Positions 35,700 through 47,592 of a DNA stretch of 64,000 bases are shown one piece after another. Origin of the DNA: Opisthorchis felineus (taxonomy: Eukaryota > Platyhelminthes > Trematoda > Opisthorchiida > Opisthorchiidae); assembly GCA_004794785.1 (NCBI GenBank), contig SJOL01009709.1:1-64000 (forward strand), given 5' to 3'. Made by a program: the position numbers and the translations under genes. The first letter of the stretch is position 1, and every line of letters starts with the position of its first letter. The notes below the pieces were generated by a model that saw nothing but the letters and a program-made list of their open reading frames with translations, did not search any database and was not told the origin of the DNA.

Positions 35700-38600
35700 T
35701 AGGCTAGCAATATGCCTCTTCGCAATCAGTTTATATTCTTTTCTTCAAAACTGTGCTTTTAGGTAAGTTGATTGTACGGTAGCGAAGCCTCAATATTGTG
35801 CACTGATGTTAGGCTATCGATGGTGATCAGTATTTTCTCAGTCCACCAAAATCAAACGAAAAATATTTAAGACTAAATGTTCTACCTCAAACAGAATTAA
35901 TTCGTGAATTTCTGGTAGACCATGAACGGGTTACGTTGAGAAGAGGGGAAATAGAACTAAAATCTCATCGTCGTGACGGTACAAAAAGAACATACATATA
36001 ACCTGGGACACATTCCTACGTCATATCGCTTCTCACACTAACCGAGCCACACACTGACAAAGTGGCGCGACAGAAGTCTTACCAACATCCAGCCCAGTAA
36101 AACCCTTTGCTTAATCTCACAGGGCTTAATTTTCACCCTTATTTGGATGCAATTTGACAAGTGTTTCTCAAACCCGGGAAACTTCGTCTAAAGAAGTGCG
36201 ACTGGCAAACGGTTGAAATTTGCATAATAGCATGAGTGGTCATCAAGTACTATGTTCAACGCCTGCAGTATCCGTAATTCATTACCTATGGACTGAAAAA
36301 ATTCGATCAACCTTTACTGCAAATTCATTCTTAGGTTTTAAACAGAAAGTTATTATAAGCAAAAAACGACAGAATGGCCTTGAATTTAAACCCCACACTG
36401 CCTCACGGATCAGAGACCGAACAGTTAATTACAAATTACATGACAAGGAAATTCACTTAACGGAAACTAGCCTCCCTTATGGTTCTTCCAACACACCTGG
36501 GCAAGTGTTCAAAAGACTATTTTCTTTGACTGAAAAATGTGGTTGAATTCAATTATGGGATTTTTAAGGGAGAACTTCCAGTGATTTAATGCAGCCTCAC
36601 AACATCGGCAACGAAAAGTGACATAATTAACTGGTAGATTGGTTTTTGTGTGGGAGAATTTTGTGCGGTTTATTCAACTGATTGCCACATCTGTTTGGAG
36701 AAAAGAAAACTTTCACTCACACGTGTATAATGTAGGCAAATGTTTTTGCTCCAGTCAAGTTGAAGGCAGCATATGGAGGATATATTGCTGTTATAGTCAA
36801 TTGAATTTACAAAAAATGGCCTAATTGACAAACATAGTGGAGGAGAGGTGCACACATATGGTTATTCAAAGCACCTAACAAGATTAGCGAAATACACTCA
36901 TATGAAAACAAATTTGGTCTTGCGAGAGACTCACTTGAAACCCAGCTGAATCTCTCGTTTGTGAGGTTTCCACCTAACAAGATGTTTCCTGTATGGGGTG
37001 GATAGGGAAAACGTCGAATGAAGCGAAAGCGCGGGCCGATTATTGAAGGAAATGGAGAAAGCCGTATGTTTTTCTTCTGTTCAGTGTAAATGGTTCATGT
37101 AAAACGTCTTGACCTTAGGCAGGAATGTTTGAAACTGATAGCCCCATCCACTGTAACATAAATATAATGAGATAAGTTTGAGATACAATAAAAGATTCTA
37201 GAGTTTCGACTTTTGCATTTAGTGAATTCATCCTTTGTTTCCATAAAAACTAGGTCCCATGAGTAAAGTAAACGACCAGGTACAATTGTGACTCAATTTT
37301 CGGGCGTGCTTCTCTCTAAAAGTGTAGGTTCTGGTCATCATGTTTTGATACTTGCTATCACATGTGTTATACATGTGTAAGCAAGCAGCACTCAAGACTT
37401 TGGATGCAACAGCGCTATCCCACTTAAGTGGGACACCAACAAAAGCATTTCACAGGGTATTTCTTGAGTGGCCTTTCTCATTCTTTTGTTTTTGAGTTAT
37501 TTGTTCAAACTTCGGGGAATATCTTCCTAGCTACAATAGCAAGCATCCTAACAGTTGAATCTTTGTTTCCTAGGTCTCTTCAGGGAAAACGTACTGGGCC
37601 AAAATAGGCAAAGCCAGGAATGGTTTTAATTCTCATTAAAATCTGGTACTTGTCTTACCATTTTATTGACCAATGCAAACGGAAAAAGACGTAATTGGGA
37701 GACTATGTGAATGCATACGGTGCCTAGATTATTGTGGTTGGCAGAATGATGTCTCTTCGTCCGATACCAAATCATCTGTGCCGATCACATGTTTGTGGAC
37801 TAAACAGATACTAGTAGCGGAATTTTCTCGGCCCAGGTAAAATCCGTCTGCTGATTCTGTGGATTCATTTTAATAATAATGCATCGCCAGTCTACAAAAA
37901 ATTCAGAAATCTGTTTAACCAAGGTTATCTTTGCAAACAAACAAGGCCAGTTTTTCTGACCAATTTTTCCACCACATTTCTGGAAAGCACAGACCCATGA
38001 GAATAGCTTGGAATTTATACCAGGATTCTGAGCAAATCATCAAGGTAGGACTACGCCGGTGCCTCGAAGAACGTTGATGGACACCATTTGAAGTTCCGTT
38101 TGCAAAGCGAGAATATTTTTATGGCTTGTGAGAAATAGATGGAACCTATAGTAGATCGGAGACGTCTTCGTGTTCTGTGTTGACTTTCATAACTTCCTGA
38201 ATGGCTTCGTGTTCACATTAAACATCAGACAAAGAGCAAAACAGATTCTTAAACCAGTTTCGCACTAATTCGGACTTCTGAAACCTGCAAGGCGACATCT
38301 AAGAGGTTCTTTTTGCAGACTTTCAGAAGCGATTTGGACCAACGTGTGTCTGGGAACCGATACAGTTAACTGAGTTGACTGAACCACATTTCTAATCTTG
38401 ATAGTTGTAGATCGATTGAGTTTACACATGCACCAGAGCGTTTTAGTTTAAACACTTTGGCATCTCATGCCGAAATCACACACACAAAGATCGATTTTAA
38501 GTGTGTGTATATGAGTGCAAGTAGCATTAATGGTTTGGACTGACCGATGACATAAACCACCTCGTTGTGAGAAGTGCTGATTAGTTTTTATACTCTTTAC

Positions 38601-39200
38601 GTCCAGGTTGCACGGAGTTCAGGGAAAAATTGAAACCAAACATCATAAACGAGAGATTCACCTGGGTTCCGGGTAAGTCCCCGTCAAAAACCAAATGGGT
38701 ATGCAGTTGAGTGTATATGTCAAACTCTGCAAGTTATTCGCTGAAGCCACCTATCGGTTGTGAGCTAATGCGGGTCACACAGCACCACCAGTCATCGCCC
38801 TCTATTGTCTAACTCCTGCCAAAAACACCAACTAGCAAGGACATAACTTTTCATCCAAAAAATCGATAGCACTTGCGCAACTGGCCCAGGATGTACCAGC
38901 GGACAATAGTTTACGACTGCACCAGTTGCACCTGTCGGTGTTTACTTGGCTTGACGAGAAAAAACGAAATTTATTTGTACATTAGTACGTACTTACGTAA
39001 GTACAGAAAGCTTCAGTAGTGAGTTATCCAGTGGCGTGTTTCTCAAACGATTGGCTTGTCACCGACATGAAATAAGTATCCTTTTGAAAAAACGATTTCG
39101 TGGGTTAGGCGCTAGCGCTTTGTGAAATGGTAAAGGATTAGCCTTTATAATAATGCTCGTAGTTACTCACATCCCAAGCCCCACAATGGGGTTTCTAATC
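35700..39200. other. long stretch without recognisable gene
   Basis: The frame 36220-36546 has no domain. Apart from one perfect palindrome at 38989-39004 I see nothing. Confidence 0.35.
38989..39004. repeat. 16-bp perfect palindrome
   Basis: GTACTTACGTAAGTAC reads the same on both strands and is preceded by TAGTAC. It could bind a dimeric factor or be chance. Confidence 0.6.
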
Positions 39201-39213
39201 CCTATGGAGGAAA

Positions 39214-39462
39214 ATGCAGACGGTTCCTGTGCTACCTACGGTCCCGAAATACCTGGTGTTTGACGTATTGGAGTGGACCAAAAACGCTGTCCTTGACAGC
39301 AGAAAGAGTTGCACACCTCACGTTATTTGGATGGGAACTTCCCTAAACAAACCTTTTGGATTTTCACCAAAGCTCAAGGTCTTGCGCTGCAGAACATTCA
39401 TTCTTTCTCCTAAGGGAACCCGGTGCAAAGTTGACAATCAGTATCTGGGAGACGTAGGGTGA
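39214..39462 (+). other. 82-codon open frame, host exon or copia-type integrase remnant
   Basis: The peptide has CTPHVIWMGTSLNKPFGFSP, then KLKVLRCRTFILSPKGTRCK and VDNQYLG. Copia-type integrases end with TPxxLWxGxxP, LRVFGCxAYVxxP and RxKxDxxxxxGxxxGY, and the order here is similar. Against this, the catalytic part is absent, no long terminal repeats were found, and copia elements are rare in flatworms. A possible acceptor (AAAATGCAG) lies at the start of the frame, so a host exon is the other reading. Confidence 0.28.
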
Positions 39463-39600
39463 CAGATATGTAGATTTCGTACGCTCGAGAATGCCTATCA
39501 TAGGTAGTAGATTTGACCGTTGACAGCTAAAACAGCTAATTCAAAAGTGATTGTCCTGCGGAGTTGGAATATCTTTGAAATTTTAATGGTGTGTGCTAGT

Positions 39601-39783
39601 TTATGCCAGCTCAGACGCAATCGGTGGTGTCCGAATTAAGTTAGTACAAGCGAGCACTAATTTGGTATGATTTGGATCCTTCGTTGCTTCTTCTTCGGTT
39701 ATATTCTGTGGGATTCCACAGTTTGTTGCTAAAGTAGGCAATGCATCTTTTGTAAGCAGCACAGACATTTCGAAGGTTTGCAA
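39601..39783 (-). CDS. candidate terminal coding exon on the minus strand
   Basis: The minus-strand frame ends with a TAA at 39601-39603 and encodes QTFEMSVLLTKDALPTLATN, then CGIPQNITEEEATKDPNHTK and LVLACTNLIRTPPIASELA. Possible acceptors (CATTCAAG and GAGGTCAG) lie just upstream. The composition is protein-like, with a glutamate-rich centre and one N-glycosylation sequon (NIT). It lies on the same strand as exon-like segments at 42.2, 44.4-44.5, 46.5-46.8 and 47.5 kb and may be the last exon of that gene. No family is recognised. Confidence 0.38.
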   Translation of the reverse strand: MQTFEMSVLLTKDALPTLATNCGIPQNITEEEATKDPNHTKLVLACTNLIRTPPIASELA

Positions 39784-39789
39784 CTTGAA

Positions 39790-42160
39790 TGAAGCTGACC
39801 TCTGTTATGTCATCTCCGGTGGGAACATCCAGCGTTAGACATATAGACCGATCGAGAGTAAGTCAGTGCTCCAACCTTCCAACTAGTAGTAGAAGGCCCC
39901 AGCATTCAGCTCTGTGGGACTAACTCCCTCCAATCAGCACAAACTGACTTTGGTGCACATGACGGATCCATCTGGCGACCACAACAATGGCGTCCACTCA
40001 GATACGAAGTGGGTGAGTTTGGCTAGTCTGGAAGAGTCCTAGAGGTAGATCCTCAGGCTGGGTACAGCTGGAATTTTTTGACGGTTCGAATACGTACCAA
40101 GTTTTCCTTTTTACACTGGAAATTGCATCAGGAATGTCATTCAGGAATTCCACGATACAACTTGGCTGATAAACACTAAGTCAATCGATTTACCCTCTGA
40201 TATGTGTACGCTATATTTGCACACATTATATTTGCACTTTAAACGTGTGACCAAGAAATACAAGGAAGAAACAATTGACATCCATAAGCGAAATCCCACC
40301 TGGCCCAAGCCGGTACCTTGGTTTGGATGCAGCTCACCTAGGGGTCTTATGTCGGAGAATAGAATTTTATGACATTTATTCATTCTGAATGTTCCAACTA
40401 CCTCATGTTGTGTTTCATTTTGCGTAAGTGACCATCTGATAGCAGACCAGCTCACAATAGCTTACTGTTTCAAGCATTTAACCTCTCCATCTATATTTAA
40501 GTCTCTCATTAGGCATTATTTCTGCTTCCAATTTACCGGCTCGGTACTAAATGTCGTCGTACGCCCCACAAGGTACTCAATATCTACATCTGACGCGATG
40601 CTAACCAGAATTAATGAGATAACTAAAGGAGAAAGAAGAGACGACGGAACACTTCAGCTGGTGACGGAGCAGCCATAGAGCCCACAGGGAATAGCGCACT
40701 TGGCAGAGACACAAAATGTAATTGACTACTTTCATTTTGCTCCATTCTACCATAATTTCTTATTGGCCAGTTATCTTAAGAACCGGATGTACACCGCGAT
40801 GATGGCCATTAGAAAGATGTCCGGTTTTAATGTATTTCACACCACTGCCGAAAACGGCTTCCCCCTGAATTATGACGAATGAAACACCAATTCTGTGTTC
40901 TAATTCTTATTCAAGGCGATTGAGAAAACGAGAAGAAGTTTTGTTGCAATGTTATGCTATGTACCAGTAGTTTATAAACGTCTGCGAGACGAGGGAGTAG
41001 GCATTTTCACCGTCATGTTTCCACGCGAAGAGTTCGGAGCGTTTCTTCAGCAGCAGATTCAATCTGGGATACTGAATCCTTGACTAGCCTTGACAAGTTA
41101 CCAGATGACGAAACCTCAATCTTCTGATTGCCTTTGCCAATTCAATCCGTAAACGAAGTTGCGACCATGGCGACAGCCCTATATTTTTCCCATGTTTTCG
41201 TCACTACAAAGACTTGACCAAGCTTGTTTCGGCCAGTGTAAAAAATACAGCCAAGTTTTAGATTCAACTTTCGAAACTTTAGCAATCACAACACAACCGC
41301 CATAACCACATGGCTGTGCCGAAGAATCACATCAGGCACAGTGCTGATCTAATGTGTTTTGTACCCGTGATCCCCATTGAGTACGATGTATACCTCATGC
41401 AGCGAAGGACCACACAGAATAAAAGGCCAACAGTTGCGAAGAACTTTATAGCTTTTATATTTCACTACAAGTTGATCACTTTGTCATTTGTGCACGCGTT
41501 CAGGTCCCCTATAGTGATAATGTTTTGGCAGGTTTTGCCCTGTAAAGTGAGACCTAATAGCATTCTGGAAGAGAAGTGTTAAGCAGCGGTCATTGATCTG
41601 GCCAGTAAACTTATTGCGGCTGTAGTCAAATCTAGCGTGTCAGTAGTTATAAAGTAAATAAATTTTAAACTACAAAATCATTGATGGAATTATGGTGAAG
41701 CAAACACCAGAATAATTTTTCGCCCAGGAACCAACGGTGTCAAAGATGTAGGGACCTTTGACAGATCAGACAGGCGAGGAGTAAAATCGCCGTTAGAATT
41801 CGAAGTCAGTTGAACCGAGACTGCACTGCAGGCCCATCACGATGGCCCAGCACGTTGACTTTGCAGAGTGATAAGATGGTTGCTGTCGTCTTTATTTTGA
41901 CCCAGACATGGGAAAAAACCAGAAATCAGATGCTGACGCCTACTAATCGTTCGACGCCATTCGCAAATAGTAACCTGCTGTCAATCGTAGGTGAGGGAAA
42001 ATCTAAAGTTCTGTCCAAGGTAGAAACCTGCAGGTTAGGCTTATTGAGATTAGTCACCCGGCGAGTTTTCCAGGATTGTTTTAGACTATCTGATCCAACG
42101 TACCTAGCGTGCTGCTGACTCTTATATGCAGCTAATTCTGAGTTGGAAGTGCAGGTTACT
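39790..42160. other. stretch without recognisable gene
   Basis: Frames at 40141-40455 (minus) and 41310-41582 (plus) were read; neither shows a domain. Probably intron of the minus-strand candidate gene. Confidence 0.3.
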
Positions 42161-42163
42161 CAC

Positions 42164-42244
42164 CCCAGTCACTTCATGCCACACCACCATTAACAGAAAG
42201 GGGCGAATAGGAACATTAGGGGTTTTCGGATAAAACTTTGGCTG
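42164..42244 (-). CDS. candidate 81-bp internal exon
   Basis: On the minus strand, the acceptor CTATTTTATTTTCCAG is followed by 27 codons, QPKFYPKTPNVPIRPFLLMV then VWHEVTG, and a consensus donor (GTGAGTAAC). The exon is a multiple of three and open in phase 0 at both ends; the other two frames contain stops. Both splice sites are strong, which is the main evidence. The peptide has a hydrophobic centre but no recognised motif. Its phase 0 entry does not match the phase 2 exit of the segment at 44411-44544, so if both are real another exon or a different donor is needed between them. Confidence 0.42.
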
Positions 42245-43318
42245 CTGGAAAATAAAATAGTATGTGATGAACAGCAAGGCAAGTGCTAAACCACCGTGCC
42301 GATTTGAAAATCCGGTCCCATTTGCTGCCATTTCCGCAGCAGATCAAATCCAGGAATTTGGCGTTCTATAAGATGTCAGCGATGTTACATAGATAGCTCC
42401 ATTTGTCAGTTTTAAGAGGGGTATATGCGTGTACTGGCTGCCGCGTTAGCTTGAATGTCACAGTTGAAGACTATCTGTAACAAACCTTCTCTTATCAGAA
42501 GATCTGTTTGCGATATGAAACAGGTACCAGTCGATGGGAATTCATGAGTGTGACCGACTCTCAAGAAGCGCCACGACTTGTTACGACATAAACTTCCTCC
42601 ATTTTAAGACAAGAAGGCACCAGTAGCCTTCTGCGCGCTGATGGACAGTCCCAGACGGCAGTTCTAGTGTATCTGCTTAATTGGATGGCATAACAGCAGT
42701 TAATCAATACGAAAACGCCTTGTAACAGGAATCGGAAGTGTTTCTTACCGTATCACGGAAAAACACAGGCTACTATTCAGTTCGGTTCGGTAACAGCTAA
42801 CAAAATCGCCATATTACTATGAAAATTATTAGAATTTTCAATGAAGTATCAGTTCCACCCAAGTTTTCAACCCTGCAGCTTTTTCTCACCTTCTGTATAA
42901 CATGTATTAAAACCACAGCGAAATGCAACTGCTCCCTAGCATTTTTTCAAAGAACAGACTGAGAAGTTGATATCCTCCTGCCTTCTTATACTTTTCGACT
43001 GACATCTGCTTAGTAGGATTGAAAAGCCCGTCAGAATACGACATACATTGTATGGTTTCACAAAAATTGCTGATGATGCGTAAAAAGCTTCTGCACAAAC
43101 GGCCTGAAGAATGAGTCACATCGAGAGGTACTACGGTTAAATTGAGAAGTGCAGGTGCACAACTTGGTCTTTAGTAAGGAAGTTTAACAATTTAGAACAG
43201 ATATGCTGCAATCGTTTGACTCAGAAATCCCACAATATTTTCTTCACCGTTATCTTCACTATTCAAGCACTCCATAGTAGACCATACCGCTGGCCATTAG
43301 TTTGTTCTCTGAGTTGGG

Positions 43319-43373
43319 TAATTCTGTTGCAAACGTCTCATCACTAGTTGATGTGACATCATCACTACCTTGT
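43319..43373 (-). ncRNA. inactivated hammerhead-like motif
   Basis: The layout matches the copy at 21493-21549, but the first core box reads GUGAUGA instead of CUGANGA and the second GAGA instead of GAAA. Stem II (GUCAC/GUGAU) and the CGUUUGC junction are kept. Loss of C3 and of a conserved core A should abolish cleavage. Confidence 0.6.
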
Positions 43374-43619
43374 GGGTTGAACTGCGTTGTGGTTGGAAGT
43401 GCGCGGTGGTTGGGCGTGCTTGGGCGTGCTTGGGTTGACCTGAGGTTTAATCGCCCAGGTCGACCCTGGTTGATCGTCAGTGGTTTGGGAGAGCCTTCCT
43501 ACTGGCTTGATAGTTGATCCGCCCCCTGATTGTTAGGTGTCCACGTGGCATTGAGACTGATCTCTCCGGTCCCTCGACGTGACATTTCGTTTGGCTCCAC
43601 AGTGAATCCCGTATCTTGG

Positions 43620-43665
43620 TCCGGCGGTCTCATCGCCGGATATAACTCAGTGTTACCACTGAGTT
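43620..43665. repeat. two adjacent perfect hairpins in the retroelement 3' region
   Basis: TCCGGCG/CGCCGGA with a 7-base loop (43620-43640), then after three bases AACTCAGTG/CACTGAGTT with a TTAC loop (43644-43665). Both arms are perfect, which is notable in an otherwise decayed fragment. Confidence 0.75.
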
Positions 43666-44085
43666 GGCGGTCCCTCACTAGATGTAGCGCGTAAAGAGGG
43701 TTGATGTCGAAATGCTGCTGACTGACCCCTTTGCGAAGTATATGCTTCCGAGATTTCACCGTCGTGTCTTGTATCATTTCTTGCCACCATCCTCACGTTT
43801 TTAGATTAACCTTGTATCTTATGTTGTATGTTTATTCAAGAACACAAGATTAATCCCACGTTGTTATCAGAGAACACCAAAGGACGAACATTAACGGGTA
43901 TAATATGGTCTATTCTGCTTTTTTAGAGCAGGGAATAACCCACAAAACGGGGCTTTGTGTGTAGATTGAGAACTTTTCCTTGAGATTCAAAGCAGTGGTT
44001 TTCTGATAAACCATAGCCTTTGGAACCGTGGCAGCGCAATTTTGTGCTTCCCGCGTTTGTGTGCATTCAAAATTTCCCCGCAAAC

Positions 44086-44109
44086 ACTGATGAACAAAGC
44101 CTCATCAGT
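44086..44109. repeat. short inverted repeat
   Basis: ACTGATGA and TCATCAGT around an 8-base spacer. Small enough to be chance. Confidence 0.4.
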
Positions 44110-44410
44110 AGATGTGTAGTTGCATTCTGGCCGGATCGTATGAGCTCCGCGGTTAAAAAATACTTATATACTTCTAGGAGCATTCCACACTTTTATCCCC
44201 ACTCCTAATGATACTGTTTCATTAATGACTGCAGTGGGACAACTAAGGGCATTTTTCCTCAGTATATAGGAAAGCGTTGAAAGTGGTGCAGCTCCAACTG
44301 CTGTACCACTGCCAAAGGAAGAACTTGTGAACTCACCATGTCTAGTGTTGAATTGTTTGCATGTAACAAAATTTCTCAGCTATCTACATCCACCCGTTAC
44401 CGCATTTTAC

Positions 44411-44544
44411 ATTTCACCATTTGACGAATCTAATGACACAAAATCCACTCCGGTGCTAGAAGTAATTAGGAAGAAGTATCTAGAAGCATAAGAAGATTTC
44501 GTCACATTAATCTGATATTCATGTAATCCATCGGTTGTCTTAAC
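44411..44544 (-). CDS. candidate internal exon
   Basis: The minus-strand acceptor TTATCTCTGTTTCCAG opens in phase 0 into VKTTDGLHEYQINVTKSSYA, SRYFFLITSSTGVDFVSLDS and SNGE, followed by a GTAAAA donor in phase 2. It contains one sequon (NVT) and beta-strand-like alternation, suggesting an extracellular or secreted protein. The exon at 47521-47592 ends in phase 0, so the two could join directly across a 3-kb intron. No family is recognised. Confidence 0.4.
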
Positions 44545-44764
44545 CTGGAAACAGAGATAAAACACAAGTACGAACATGCACGTACACATGTCCTTCGAGG
44601 AGGAGTGATTTAGTCCAAAATATCATAGCTAAATCTCGATTCTGTCAAGATATCGACAAGAACCTGCAAGAAACGCGTTACATAGTTCAGCACATGCCTG
44701 TTTACACAGTCTTTGGAGCAGGCAAGCTCATCTGAAGGTGTCTTAGTAGCGACCCTATTTTCAG

Positions 44765-44978
44765 GGGGCGAATAGCCTATATACTGCGATTTGTACGCAC
44801 AGCTATTAGGGATATATTAGTGAGGGAACTGCTGCGCAGTGGGTCATTAAGTAGAATGAAGACCATAAATGGTTCAGCCCGAATAGGCTTACGCAGTCGC
44901 ATAACGCGTGCTGTAACGCGAGTGTTCAACAGAGCATTCGGCACTGAGCCTGCATCCGAGTCTTCTTCCTTACACCGG
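44765..44978 (+). CDS. candidate arginine-rich exon (strand ambiguous)
   Basis: On the plus strand, a pyrimidine-rich acceptor (CCCTATTTTCAG, ending 44764) opens into GRIAYILRFVRTAIRDILVR, ELLRSGSLSRMKTINGSARI, GLRSRITRAVTRVFNRAFGT and EPASESSSLHR, with a GTGGGT donor in phase 0. The segment is GC-richer than its flanks, and the peptide is strongly basic and amphipathic. The minus strand is also open: an acceptor ending at ATGCAG opens into MLPTRCKEEDSDAGSVPNAL and LNTRVTARVMRL before a GTAAGC donor. That would suit the other minus-strand exon candidates nearby. Composition favours some coding function, but the strand cannot be settled by eye. Confidence 0.35.
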
Positions 44979-46505
44979 GTGGGTAACATCTGCATACAAG
45001 TTTCAAACGACTGTTTTTCAGAAATTTCTGAAAAGTAAACACAACACCCTTTATTACGGATTTCGCAAAAGCATTGTTCTCCGTTGCCCCGTATTCTCTT
45101 TCAACCACTGAAACGGTCCAGGTGACTATTACTGCATGATATATTTTATAAACGAAATGAACCAAGCAAACACCGATATTAGGGAGAGGGCTCGAGGGCA
45201 ATCTGCTTACTTATCCGTATTGCTATACTACTGACCAAAGCCACAGTAGCTGAAAAAATAAAGTGTAGGATGTTGTCTTATAGAAAAGTGATTCTAACTC
45301 TGAGAAGTTGCGATCGCACAGGGTAGTAGGAGACATGGACGGTTTTGGAGATGAGTATATAGCAATTGCAGGTTCGGCTCAGATGTGCCCTATCTTGAGA
45401 GGCTTCCTGTCTCTGTTCACGACGTCCCCCACCCCCTCGTGTAAAGTGCACAAAGGTTACCGATCTTGAAATCGTACTACCAGTGGGAGCAGGGAATGTA
45501 TTGTTTATTAAAAGGGGTCGACAAATCGCTGGTTTTAGGCAACATTCGAATGATCACAAAGGTGCACAGTCAACCTATTTAAAGAAATCTGTTATCTGTT
45601 TAGTATTTCCAACGCTCACTCCCATGTGAAATACGGTTCTAATAAAATGGGACTAAGGCGCTCAATTTGTTTACCGCGTTTGATCAATTACAGCAGATAC
45701 TGTGCGACTTGCCCCGTGATCTTAATTTCGGTGTCCCTCACTTTTCGTCTTTTAAGCTAGTGAAGCAACCTTCCTCAGTATTATCGTAATGTAGGAAAAT
45801 AGCTATCTTGAGGTAGTGCATACAAATTACCTGTCACACCATTGCAATAGGATGTACCCCAACACAATCAGGATGCCGTTAAAATGCAAGTTGGGTGGTA
45901 AAATTGGAAGAAAATAGCCTCAACTTTCGTGTTAGCGAAATCGTTAGTTTTTATTCAGTCTAAAAAGAGAGTCTACGAGATATCTTCAATGAGAGTAAAG
46001 TTATTAGTTTATGGGGGAGCATCATCAGGAAGAAGTTTCCTGTAATAAACTTTTATGGAAAGGTTAAACTCGCTCGTTATCACGGAACTTAAAGGGAAGT
46101 TTGAGGACAAAATAACTCAGTATGCATTAGGCATTGCAATTTTTGAAATGCTCAAGAGGGAATGCAATGTACAGACGTTTTCTTAATAAACAGTAAGAGA
46201 AAAGTCCTGTGATTCAATAATTTTCGGTGATATTGTAATCCGTAAATTGACAATTGTTATAAAGGTTGTATTAGCTCAGTAGTTCCTTCAGGAATCTTGC
46301 TGATTCAACTAAACCTAACCTTTAAAATACAGGAACAGACCTTGTTTTTATAAGGATTTGGGCTGGCCGACTGTTATATCGGCCATATAACCATGCTTTA
46401 ATCGTGTTGCTGAGTTCACAATTCATCTAAATGATTGCAAATTTAACTGGACAAAATAGAATAACCAACCTGGAGGTAACACCCTATGGTACATCTCACG
46501 ATTTG

Positions 46506-46828
46506 CTACGTTTCACCCAAGGCATGTGACAAGTTCACTAAGTAATATCCGGAAATGGTCAGTACGGTTAAATTTGACCTTCGAAAATATTGGCCCGCCA
46601 TAGGTGAACCGAAATCGGTCGCCTTCTGAATTGTCCCTCTTTTTCGGTTTTTGTAGGACGGTGGTTTTTGTTTCCGAGCAGAAGGGTCAGAAAAGCCAAG
46701 GTTTTCTGGGCTTGATATTTTACCTATCAACACAATGATAAAGCTTGCGAGACCGGAAGGAAATGGTTCTTTCAGGCACGATGGACTTACTCTCATGAAT
46801 ACCACTGTGAGACAATCCTTCTGACTTC
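46506..46828 (-). CDS. candidate last two exons of an unidentified gene
   Basis: On the minus strand, the acceptor TTCACTTTCCAG is followed by a 38-bp exon (46828-46791) and a consensus donor GTAAGT. A 67-bp intron ends in TTGATAG at 46724, and an open segment 46723-46506 ends in TAG. In the one compatible frame the join reads KSEGLSHSGIHESKISSPEN, then LGFSDPSARKQKPPSYKNRK, RGTIQKATDFGSPMAGQYFR and a hydrophobic end (LTVLTISGYYLVNLSHALGE). An entering phase of 2 is needed. No domain is recognised. The stop codon means this would be a different transcript end from the exons at 44.4 and 42.2 kb. Confidence 0.35.
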
Positions 46829-47520
46829 CTGGAAAGTGAACAGAAATATCCATCCTAGATTCTTCTCTTTAATCAGCAGTATAGTCAGCAGTATACTTTC
46901 CAAAATGATCACAATTTACCCTTGAATTTTCCCAAATTTATCCCAAAACAGAATGCTTCACTGCAACCAAATAACCACCTTCCTTTTGATTTCAACTAGT
47001 GTATATTGCAAATATTGGTTCTTTCGTTTTTACTCAATAGTTCCAAGCACGAGAGTCGAAGAGTGCAAATGTCGTAATGTCAGAAGAATCTGTTTAATCG
47101 AATTACTGAATGAAAGTATTATGTCCTGAAATCTCGTAGATAACAGTCATGGTCAGCAAGGATTTGTGAAGATCCGGTAAAAGAATTCGTAGGACGAGAT
47201 GGGTGATTTCTCTTTCTGTAGATGAATCTGGGGGGTATTCTTAAAAGATTCCAAGAATGTCATGTGACATTGTTAGAAATAACCTTATCCGAGTGGATAT
47301 TATGTTGAAATTTTTAGAAATGCACGCTTGATTCATGTTGTTTTTCCTTCGGTATTTATGCAGTGGTTATTTAAGTTTCCAATCTATTCTTCATTAAAAG
47401 AGTTCGGTAAGAACAAGCCCAGTTAAAACATGTACAACAGATTCCAGGAGGATGCCCAATATGTTCAGAGCATACCAACACATACATCGTCATCGTATCT
47501 ATGAGTGCATGGGTACATAC

Positions 47521-47592
47521 CTTACATTCTTCAGGTGACATGACGCTAGGAAATGGATGGCGTGTGATCTCGAATGCATTTGAGCTATACAT
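47521..47592 (-). CDS. candidate first coding exon
   Basis: On the minus strand, an ATG at 47592 starts 24 codons, MYSSNAFEITRHPFPSVMSP then EECK, which stop exactly at a consensus donor (AAG then GTATGTA) in phase 0. An in-frame TAA lies five codons upstream and no acceptor lies between, so this ATG would be the true start. It can join in phase to the exon at 44544-44411. No signal peptide is evident. Short, so chance is possible. Confidence 0.35.

Larger units (their letters stand above)
43287..43795 (-). mobile_element. Penelope-like / GIY-YIG retroelement 3' end, copy 2 (decayed)
   Basis: Homologous to 21462-22060 and in the same orientation. Shared plus-strand stretches include TTGTTC.CTGAG.TGGG.AATT, TGCAAACGT.TCATCAC and ATGCTTCC...GTGTC. 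The minus-strand frame 43777-43499 keeps only the outline of the GIY-YIG tail, in mixed frames. A 10-bp direct repetition (TTGGGCGTGC twice) lies near 43412-43432. Two perfect hairpins at 43620-43665 and a ruined hammerhead at 43319-43373 lie in the non-coding part. It is embedded among minus-strand exon candidates, so it would be transcribed in sense within their intron. Confidence 0.6.

Noticed and set aside
40141..40455. Minus-strand frame considered as LINE endonuclease
   Set aside because: Only a vague SIDLVF-type phrase; no catalytic motifs in order.
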